A stretch of 36,091 nt of DNA from Bacteroidota bacterium (GTDB lineage: Bacteria > Bacteroidota > Bacteroidia > Bacteroidales > JAAUTT01): positions 1-36,091 of the forward strand of contig JAEYWD010000105.1 of the NCBI GenBank assembly GCA_023429135.1, in the 5' to 3' direction. Below are positions 30,259-36,091 of the stretch, piece after piece. The translations under genes and the position numbers were made by a program. Below the pieces are notes generated by a model. That model was given only the letters and a program-made list of their open reading frames with translations. It made no database searches and was not told the origin of the DNA. Position 1 is the first letter of the stretch; the number at the start of each line of letters is the position of its first letter.

Positions 30259-30732
30259 ATGAGAATCCTAAATTATTTGCTGCTTGCCGGTATTTTTTTA
30301 ATGGCCTGTAATCCCGGGTCAAAACAGTCGGATGAAACCACAATCGAAACTTCACAGCCAGTGTTAACTGATTCGGTAAAAGATGGGGTCTTTATCCATA
30401 TAACCGAAAGTTACAATGATCCCCACAGGGTATTGATGCCTCTAAAAATGGCAACCATGATGGCTAAGGACAAAGATGTTCTGATCTATCTTGATATACA
30501 TGCCGTTGAACTGGTAACCAAAACGTCAAAGGACATGGAATATGCAGACTTCACACCCCTCAAAAAGATGCTTCAGGATTTAATCGATGCTAAAGTTGGT
30601 ATTTATGCCTGTCCCACCTGTATGAAAATTTCCAATATTAAACCCGAGGATTTGATAGACGGCGTTAAAGTCGCTGAAAAGGAGAAATTTTTCAATTTTA
30701 CAAACGGGAAAATTATTACCCTGGATTATTAA
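30259..30732 (+). CDS. Exported DsrE-like lipoprotein
   Basis: 157 residues. A signal peptide ends in a lipobox LMAC (Cys17), so the protein is lipid-anchored outside the cytoplasm. Residues about 40-157 form a DsrE/DsrF-like domain: VFIHITES start, DVLIYLDIHAVEL, PLKKMLQDLIDAKVGIYACPTCMK (Cys118/Cys121) and a closing loop with DLIDGVKV. Cytoplasmic DsrE-type proteins carry sulfur as persulfide on a conserved cysteine; an exported version could bind sulfane sulfur at the surface. It lies between the reductase-rhodanese gene (42-nt gap) and HdrC (12-nt gap). Confidence 0.82.
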   Translation: MRILNYLLLAGIFLMACNPGSKQSDETTIETSQPVLTDSVKDGVFIHITESYNDPHRVLMPLKMATMMAKDKDVLIYLDIHAVELVTKTSKDMEYADFTPLKKMLQDLIDAKVGIYACPTCMKISNIKPEDLIDGVKVAEKEKFFNFTNGKIITLDY

Positions 30733-30744
30733 AGATCGAGTTTA

Positions 30745-31437
30745 ATGACAAATTATTATAAGCTACTTGAGCAGGACATTCGCTTTATTGAAGGGCTTAA
30801 GGGTTGCATTAACTGTGGAGTTTGTACTGCTATTTGTCCTGCGGCCACTTTTTATCCTTACGATCCCCGGCAAATTGCCGATACCGTTCAACGAGGAAAT
30901 GACAAGGAAATTGAAGCCCTTCTTAAGAGCGATACAATATGGTACTGTGGTGAATGCCTCTCGTGCAAAACGCGCTGCCCGAGAGGTAACACTCCCGGAT
31001 ACATTATACAGACCTTACGGGCACTTTCCATAGAAACAGGTTTATTTATCGAAAGCCATCAAGGCCAAAAGCAACTTGCCATTAAACGAACTGTAGGCGA
31101 GCATATCCTGAAATACGGATACTGTGTTTACATGGACGAGATTAATACCGAAATGTATCCCGAACAAGGCCCCGTATGGGACTGGCTGAAAGAGAACAAA
31201 GAAGAAGTGCTCGAAAAGCTTGGTACAAACTACAAAAAAACAGGCAGCGGAACCCTGCGCGAGATACCCGAATCGTCGCTCGAAGATTTACGCCGGATAT
31301 TTGACGAGACAGGCGCAACACAACGATTTGAAAAACTGGAGAAGTATTCGGCCCAAAAAGCAAAAGAGATGGGATTGGGAAAAAAGGAATATTTCGATTA
31401 TCTGTACAACGAAAATACCGACAATGGGAACGAGTAA
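30745..31437 (+). CDS. hdrC: HdrC-like [4Fe-4S] electron-transfer subunit
   Basis: 230 residues. Two cluster motifs: CINCGVCTAICP (Cys21, 24, 27, 31) and CGECLSCKTRCP (Cys68, 71, 74, 78), with the Hdr-typical PRGNTPGYII after the second. A C-terminal extension of about 110 residues with many charged residues is longer than in methanogen HdrC. It should relay electrons between a donor and the HdrB catalytic subunit encoded next. Its last 14 bp overlap the hdrB start, so the two are made together. Confidence 0.92.
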   Translation: MTNYYKLLEQDIRFIEGLKGCINCGVCTAICPAATFYPYDPRQIADTVQRGNDKEIEALLKSDTIWYCGECLSCKTRCPRGNTPGYIIQTLRALSIETGLFIESHQGQKQLAIKRTVGEHILKYGYCVYMDEINTEMYPEQGPVWDWLKENKEEVLEKLGTNYKKTGSGTLREIPESSLEDLRRIFDETGATQRFEKLEKYSAQKAKEMGLGKKEYFDYLYNENTDNGNE

Positions 31438-32482
31438 AAACGTTAACTGGGATAACTATCAAAAGGATATTGCCGATGACCGATATTACTTTGCAAGGAG
31501 CTGCATCCGGCAGAATTTCTTCCCGGCTGCAGAGGATTTATTTTTGAAAATACTCAGGGAAGAGCTTGGCAAAGACATCTACGACGATGCCCGACAGACA
31601 ACCTGCACCGGTATTGCTTACCACTCGGGAATCATTCCTTTGGAAACAACCATGACTGTGGTGGCCCGGCAATTTGCCCTGATGAACCAGGCGGGTTATG
31701 AAAATTTTGTATGCTCGTGTGTTACATCCTTTGGCATATATACCGAAATTCTGGAGACCTGGAAACATTTCCCCGAAAAAGAAAAAGAGACACGCGAAGC
31801 ATTGAAGCGGGCCACCGGGATGACTTTCGAAATACCCAAAAACCTGGTGCATGCCAGCGACCTCATTTATAAATTCCGAAAGGAAATTGCCGCAAAGGTT
31901 AAACTGCGCATGGTAAATTCAAAAACAGGCAACCCTCTGAGGGTGGTTGACCATATTGGATGCCATTACGCAAAAATTTTCCCTGAGAAAGGTATCGGGG
32001 GAGCTGAGTTCCCCTATGTTTTGGCCGGCCTGATAGACGAATGGGGCGGCGAACAGGTTGATTATCCCGAAAGGCGCCATTGTTGTGGTTTTGGTTTCCG
32101 GCAGTATCTCCTGAAATCGAACCGGGGTTATTCAGTGAGCAATTCGAAAAAGAAATTTGACTCCATGCAGCCCTATCAACCCGATCTCATTATTGCCAAC
32201 TGTCCGGGTTGTACCTTTTTTCTCGACAGGTGGCAATATGTAATTTCCGAAATGGATGGAAAAACCTATGGAGCAAACGGGTATGGAATACCAGTGCTTA
32301 CCTATGAGGAACTGGCAGGTCTATTGCTGGGGTACAATCCCTGGGATATTGGATTGCAATTGCACCAGGTGAACGTTGAACCTTTATTGGATAAACTGGG
32401 AGTAAATTATTCCAATGATGAGAAATATAAAGGGCTAAAAGGGATGGATATTGGTAAACCAGAAAAAACATATATCAGCTAG
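31424..32482 (+). CDS. hdrB: HdrB-like subunit with CCG domains
   Basis: 352 residues from the ATG at 31424, chosen because upstream residues in this frame lie inside hdrC. The C-terminal CCG domain is complete: Cys180 - 39 residues - Cys220-Cys221 - 38 residues - Cys260-x-x-Cys263 (HCCGFG and NCPGCTFF), fitting the CX31-39CCX35-36CXXC pattern with slightly longer second spacing. The N-terminal copy is degenerate, with Cys27, Cys61, Cys97 and Cys99. In methanogens HdrB binds noncubane [4Fe-4S] clusters and cleaves disulfides. No HdrA is nearby. The substrate here could be a low-molecular-weight disulfide, persulfide or protein sulfur carrier. Confidence 0.9.
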   Translation: MGTSKNVNWDNYQKDIADDRYYFARSCIRQNFFPAAEDLFLKILREELGKDIYDDARQTTCTGIAYHSGIIPLETTMTVVARQFALMNQAGYENFVCSCVTSFGIYTEILETWKHFPEKEKETREALKRATGMTFEIPKNLVHASDLIYKFRKEIAAKVKLRMVNSKTGNPLRVVDHIGCHYAKIFPEKGIGGAEFPYVLAGLIDEWGGEQVDYPERRHCCGFGFRQYLLKSNRGYSVSNSKKKFDSMQPYQPDLIIANCPGCTFFLDRWQYVISEMDGKTYGANGYGIPVLTYEELAGLLLGYNPWDIGLQLHQVNVEPLLDKLGVNYSNDEKYKGLKGMDIGKPEKTYIS

Positions 32483-32606
32483 TTGGTAAAGACCAAAATG
32501 TAATTTTGATATAACCCATGGCGCATAAAAACGAACGCTTTTCCGAAGGACTTTTCAAGTTCTTACAAATCGAATCCTAAAAATTCAGGTAGGACTGAAT
32601 AGTATG

Positions 32607-32777
32607 TTAAGATCTTACATAGCCGGCCTCACTTATCATATCCCAGGCTTTATCGGGTGTAAATCCACGGCTTTTCCCGGTATCACTTTTGGTGTCGTGC
32701 GGATTGGCCCCTACTTCGGCATAAAGCTGGTTCGTAAAAACGAACCTTGGGTATTGGTAAAAAAACAAATTGTACAA
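32607..32777 (-). pseudogene. Possible gene remnant or small unrecognised protein
   Basis: The minus-strand frame ends in TAA at 32607-32609 and reads, before it, QLYAEVGANPHDTKSDT, GKSRGFTPDKAWDMISEAG and YVRS, which looks strongly like the C-terminal end of a real protein. There is no ATG start; a TTG at 32777, with AGGAG about 10 nt upstream, could start a 56-residue product. More likely it is the 3' end of a decayed or truncated gene. The family was not identified. Confidence 0.35.
32729..32746. repeat. Short perfect hairpin GGTTCG-taaaaa-CGAACC
   Basis: 6-bp arms with a 6-nt A-rich loop, 36-53 nt past the stop of the triple-rhodanese gene. A similar GCATAAAAACGAACG string occurs at 32523-32537. 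No T-tract follows, so its role as terminator is doubtful. Confidence 0.35.
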
Positions 32778-32781
32778 ATCC

Positions 32782-35049
32782 TTAGCTCCTCATCATTTGC
32801 ATGATACCTCCGCCATTTCGGACATTGGTATAGCCCTGCTGGTTCAGAAGCTGCTTAGCATACGACGACCGGGCTCCAGAAGCGCAGTATACTATAATTT
32901 CCCTCGACTTACTACCCAATTCATGCAGGTATTTAGGCAGTTCATCCAGCGGAATATTAACCGCGCCGGGATAGGCGCCTCCCTGAAATTCATGGGGAGT
33001 CCTCACGTCAATTACCAAAGGAGTGTTGGAAGGCGAACCGGAAGATTTTGCTCTCTCCCTTGCAACCATTGCTGTTATACCGCCACCATTAGTGACATTC
33101 GAGTATCCCATTTGTTCCAGGAAATTCTGAGCATAAGCTGACCGTGCACCGGAAGCGCAATAAACAGTTATTTCCCTTGATAAATTCTCCCCTAGTTCTT
33201 TGTATCGCCGCTGCATCTCATCCAAAGGAATATTTATTGCACCATTTACTGCTCCTGACTTAAATTCCCCCAATGTGCGAACATCTACAATTATGGGTTT
33301 ACTATTCTCTTCAATCTTTGGTTCATCAACAGCCTCGAAATTCTCTTCTTTTTTCAAACTTTTCAGCTTCACGGGTAAGGCATCCACTTTAATATTCCTG
33401 TAGCCAGTTGTTCCAGCCTGCCGTTGCAGTGAAATATAGCCCCCGGAGATATTGATTACCTGTTTAAACCCTGCATTTACAAGTAAACGTAAAGCCTGAT
33501 GCCCCTTCTTACCTGTTTCGTCGTAAAGTAATAACCACTTATTGGCAGATAATGATTTTAACTGTCTTGGCAGCAGCTCCAAAGGAATGTGGGTGGAACC
33601 ATGCACATGGCTTTTTTCGTATGCGAAGAAATCTCTTACATCTATAAATTCGACCTGTTTCCCTTCAATAAAATTATCCAGCTCTGATACGGTGATTGAA
33701 GGGCTGAATCCTGATAATTTATTTCCTGCCGTGTATGCAGCCATGTTCAATGCATCGTTAGCGGTACCGATCGGTGGGGAATATGCAAAATCAACATCAG
33801 CAAGATCATCTATTGTCATTCCAGAGGCAGTTGCAGTTGCAATCACGTCCAGACGTTTGTCAGCACCTTTATAGCCTGCTGCTTGTCCTCCCAATATCCG
33901 GCCACTTTCCTTGTCGAAAACCAATGAAACCGAAACCGTTTCGGCTCCCGGATAGTAGGATGTATGGTGTTCTTTATGAACAACCACTGAATCGGCATCA
34001 AAACCAGTTGCCCTTGCTTGTTTAAGAGAAAGTCCGGTAATACCCGCCACAACATCAAAAATTCTTACCACTGAAGTTCCAATGGCCCCTTTATAAGCAT
34101 GATTACCACCGAGGGCATTTTCTGCTGCAATCCTTCCCTGGCGATTTGCAGGGCCGGCGAGAGGGATCCTTAACTTTTTACCATTTACCCGATGCTCAAT
34201 TTCAACCATATCACCGGCCGCATAGATATCGGGATCACTGGTTTGCATTTTCGAATTTATGAGTAATCCGCCCGAATCGCCAATTTCAAGACCAGTTTCT
34301 TTAGCCAACTGAAGGGTTGGGCGAACACCAATCGACAGTAAAACCATATCCGATGGCAACACTGAACCGTTATTGAGTTTCACCTGATTTGGAGTTATCT
34401 CATTAACTGCAGCGTTGGTATGAATTTCTACACCAAAAGAGCGCATTTCATTTTCAATCAAGCCAGCCGTTTCTGCATCCATAATGCCCATTACATGAGG
34501 CATCATTTCTACTACATGAACTATTATTTTTCTTTTCACCAGGGCTTCGACCATTTCCAGGCCAATAAAACCACCTCCCACTACTACGGCATTCTTTGGT
34601 TGTTTATCCTCAATATGTCTTGCAATTTTATCCATGTCCTCGAGTGTCCATAATGTAAAGACATGTTGTAAGGATGCTCCCGGAATATCAGGGGTAACCG
34701 GACGCCCACCCTGAGCCAATATCAGTTTTGTATAATTGAATGACTTTTGCTCCCCGCTTCTGATGTCAACAGCTAAAACAGCATGGGAATCCTTGTTGAT
34801 GGATGAAACAAGTGTATGTGTATGTACATTAACATTATATTGATCCTTAAAGCTTTCTGGACTTTGCAGTATCAACTTTGATCGGCTTTGAATATCTCCA
34901 CCAATATAGTACGGCAAACCACAGTTTGCAAAGGATATGTCAGGCCCTGCTTCGAGCATTGTTATTTCAGCCTCTGAAGATATTCTGCGGGCTTTGGCAG
35001 CGGCAGTTGCACCTGCAGCCACACCACCTATGATGAGAATTTTGTCCAT
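32782..35049 (-). CDS. NADH-dependent persulfide/CoA-disulfide reductase with three rhodanese domains
   Basis: 755 residues. Residues 1-445 are the flavin reductase: GGVAAGATAAAKARR (FAD), redox cysteine in ANCGLPYYIGG (Cys43), GGGFIGLEMVEAL (NAD) and YAAGDMVEI. Three rhodanese-like domains follow. The first (about 455-545) keeps FIDVRDFFAYEKSHVHGS but has Asp510 where the catalytic cysteine should be (LLYDETGKKG). The second (about 580-665) and third (about 675-755) both have YCASGARS (Cys631 and Cys722) and are clearly tandem duplicates. The enzyme should reduce persulfides or polysulfide and relay sulfane sulfur between its own domains. It is convergent to the HdrCB run and paralogous to the reductase at 28522. 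Confidence 0.93.
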   Translation of the reverse strand: MDKILIIGGVAAGATAAAKARRISSEAEITMLEAGPDISFANCGLPYYIGGDIQSRSKLILQSPESFKDQYNVNVHTHTLVSSINKDSHAVLAVDIRSGEQKSFNYTKLILAQGGRPVTPDIPGASLQHVFTLWTLEDMDKIARHIEDKQPKNAVVVGGGFIGLEMVEALVKRKIIVHVVEMMPHVMGIMDAETAGLIENEMRSFGVEIHTNAAVNEITPNQVKLNNGSVLPSDMVLLSIGVRPTLQLAKETGLEIGDSGGLLINSKMQTSDPDIYAAGDMVEIEHRVNGKKLRIPLAGPANRQGRIAAENALGGNHAYKGAIGTSVVRIFDVVAGITGLSLKQARATGFDADSVVVHKEHHTSYYPGAETVSVSLVFDKESGRILGGQAAGYKGADKRLDVIATATASGMTIDDLADVDFAYSPPIGTANDALNMAAYTAGNKLSGFSPSITVSELDNFIEGKQVEFIDVRDFFAYEKSHVHGSTHIPLELLPRQLKSLSANKWLLLYDETGKKGHQALRLLVNAGFKQVINISGGYISLQRQAGTTGYRNIKVDALPVKLKSLKKEENFEAVDEPKIEENSKPIIVDVRTLGEFKSGAVNGAINIPLDEMQRRYKELGENLSREITVYCASGARSAYAQNFLEQMGYSNVTNGGGITAMVARERAKSSGSPSNTPLVIDVRTPHEFQGGAYPGAVNIPLDELPKYLHELGSKSREIIVYCASGARSSYAKQLLNQQGYTNVRNGGGIMQMMRS

Positions 35050-35064
35050 TTTTAAATTTTATTG

Positions 35065-35072
35065 CAAATTTA
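35065..35072 (-). promoter_or_regulatory. Candidate -7 promoter element of the triple-rhodanese gene
   Basis: Minus strand TAAATTTG fits TAnnTTTG, with a start point about 9 nt before the ATG. No good -33 is visible. A GAATgATTC palindrome lies just upstream (35078-35086). Confidence 0.4.
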
Positions 35073-35102
35073 AAGAGAATCATTCTTTTTTAGAAGATAA
35101 CC

Positions 35103-35120
35103 AGTAAGACCGTACTTACT
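35103..35120. promoter_or_regulatory. Dyad AGTAAG-N6-CTTACT
   Basis: Perfect 6-bp arms 54-71 bp upstream of the triple-rhodanese start, i.e. just behind the expected -33 region. A candidate activator or repressor site; the regulator is unknown. Confidence 0.35.
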
Positions 35121-35402
35121 TATAAATTGAGGTTGCTTAACAATTTTATTGAGCAATATTAATTCATATGGATTTTATTGCTAAAGTAATCATGGTATAG
35201 AATTCCCTTCAAAAATATATTCAGGAAGATTTTTACAGAACCATCCGTTGAGTGGGGAATAATCAATCTGATAAAACGAACGTATTCGCGAACTGATGCA
35301 AGAGGCAGAATAAGTATGATGTTTAATGAAACTTAATTACTTAAGCAGGACAAGGTTGAAATTAAGTTTTTGAAGTGACAGCTACAGTTATCATACTTTA
35401 AA

Positions 35403-36089
35403 CTAATTCATTCCGAACCTATAACCTATCCCCGATTCAGTATTTAATAGTTTGGGTCTGGTGGGTTCGTCTTCTATTTTCTTTCGGAGTTGGGCCATAA
35501 AAACCCTCAGGTATTGGGTTTGTTCTACATATCCTTGTCCCCAGATTTCCTTCAGGATGAACTGATGGGTAAGAACCCGTCCTTCATTCTTGGCCAGTAG
35601 TGTTAAAAGGGAATATTCCGTTGATGTTAGTTTTACAATTTCACCTTTTTTACGAACCAAATGATTGGAAAGATCGATCGATAAATTTCCATAAGTAAGG
35701 CAGGGATTATTGTTATCGCCCTGAATTTGCCTTATAGCCACACGTATGCGCGCCAACAGTTCTCCTGTACGGAATGGCTTTGTAAGATAATCGTTAGCAC
35801 CGTTATCCAGAGCTTTGATGATGTCTTCCTCCTGGTTACGCACAGAAAGGATAATTATGGGTTTCTGGAACCATTCCCTTAGTTTCTTTAAAACCTGAAA
35901 TCCATCCATATCAGGTAACCCAAGGTCAAGTATTATAAGCACCGGATGCATAGTTGCAGCCTGTACCAAACCTTCTTTGGCTGTAGATGCTTCAAGGATA
36001 TTGTATCCCTGTGCCGAGAGCGTTATCTCCAACAACCTGCGGATCTGGGTTTCATCATCGATGATAAGGATGGAATCTGTATTAGTCAT
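35403..36089 (-). CDS. kdpE: OmpR-family response regulator, KdpE type
   Basis: 228 residues. The receiver domain (1-120) has acidic residues Asp11/Asp12, the phosphorylation site Asp55 in ILDLGLPDMDG and the Lys in YLTKPF. The winged-helix domain (about 130-228) has LTSTEYSLLTLLAKNEGRVLT as the start of its core and the EQTQYLRVFMAQLRKKIE recognition segment, ending ESGIGYRF. LREWFQKPIIILSVRNQEEDII and the QYLRVFMAQLR run match KdpE closely, which controls the Kdp potassium-uptake ATPase. The partner kinase kdpD would lie beyond the right edge. Sequence alone cannot exclude another OmpR-type role. Confidence 0.88.
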   Translation of the reverse strand: MTNTDSILIIDDETQIRRLLEITLSAQGYNILEASTAKEGLVQAATMHPVLIILDLGLPDMDGFQVLKKLREWFQKPIIILSVRNQEEDIIKALDNGANDYLTKPFRTGELLARIRVAIRQIQGDNNNPCLTYGNLSIDLSNHLVRKKGEIVKLTSTEYSLLTLLAKNEGRVLTHQFILKEIWGQGYVEQTQYLRVFMAQLRKKIEDEPTRPKLLNTESGIGYRFGMN

Positions 36090-36091
36090 AA

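Larger units (their letters stand above)
32483..32781. other. Intergenic region between convergent hdrB and the triple-rhodanese gene
   Basis: 299 bp. It contains a possible gene remnant on the minus strand (32607-32777) and a hairpin GGTTCG-taaaaa-CGAACC (32729-32746). A 20-codon plus-strand frame (32518-32580) was noted but not accepted. No convincing T-tailed terminator was found for either converging gene. Confidence 0.4.
35050..35402. other. Intergenic region between the response regulator and the triple-rhodanese gene
   Basis: 353 bp, no credible gene. It carries the likely promoter of the triple-rhodanese gene (35065-35072) and a dyad (35103-35120). An open stretch near 35264-35335 reads loosely like protein but has no start. 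No clear terminator for the response regulator was seen. Confidence 0.4.

Noticed and set aside
32518..32580. 20-codon plus-strand frame MAHKNERFSEG... after hdrB
   Set aside because: No conserved feature or clear ribosome site; probably chance.
32729..32746. Terminator for hdrB or the triple-rhodanese gene
   Set aside because: The 6-bp hairpin has no T-rich tail in either direction.

Overview
The window comes from a Bacteroidota chromosome, most likely an anaerobic or microaerobic member of the Bacteroidales/Marinilabiliales side (inference). The signs are a TonB receptor with a carboxypeptidase-like N-terminal domain, a BT_3928-type DoxX protein, a huge alpha-2-macroglobulin, TAnnTTTG-type -7 promoter elements, and mostly weak Shine-Dalgarno sites. 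No rRNA, tRNA, CRISPR array or intact insertion sequence was seen.

Layout. 1-7.3 kb (minus strand): the start of a small gene running off the left edge, a repeat-rich spacer, a GloA2/YaeR glyoxalase-like protein, and a 2063-residue alpha-2-macroglobulin with a CTEQ thioester motif. 7.3-13.8 kb (minus): a thiol-redox block. It has one operon for a thioredoxin-glutaredoxin fusion, a membrane polyferredoxin, an orphan GroES and two exported or anchored thioredoxins; a TehA/SLAC1-type transporter with a DUF302 protein; a TrxB plus atypical thioredoxin pair; and bacterioferritin. 14.0-19.0 kb: a methyltransferase (plus), a TonB receptor with a His-rich companion, and a 1-Cys peroxiredoxin (all minus).

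19.2-32.5 kb is one long, tightly packed plus-strand run that looks like two linked modules. The first (19.2-26.8 kb) holds a DUF134 regulator, two NifX-like proteins, two DUF5320 mini-proteins, a DUF89 protein, two MinD-type ATPases with inserted ferredoxin domains, a DoxX/thioredoxin-like membrane protein, a ferredoxin, a radical SAM enzyme and an Mrp ATPase. This resembles the anaerobe-specific orange protein (ORP) gene sets of Desulfovibrio. The second (28.5-32.5 kb) holds a CoA-disulfide/persulfide reductase fused to rhodanese, an exported DsrE-like lipoprotein, HdrC and HdrB, without HdrA. Between them lie a small lipoprotein, twin thioesterases and a ZIP metal transporter. Facing this run on the minus strand is a persulfide reductase carrying three rhodanese domains, followed by a KdpE-type response regulator at the right edge.

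Together the genes suggest metal-sulfur cofactor handling plus low-potential thiol/persulfide electron transfer, flanked by peroxide and thiol defence. Strong dyad symmetries mark likely control points: a 58-bp near-perfect palindrome at 9795-9852, a 10-12-10 inverted repeat around the -7 element of the DUF134 gene at 19154-19185, and several smaller ones.
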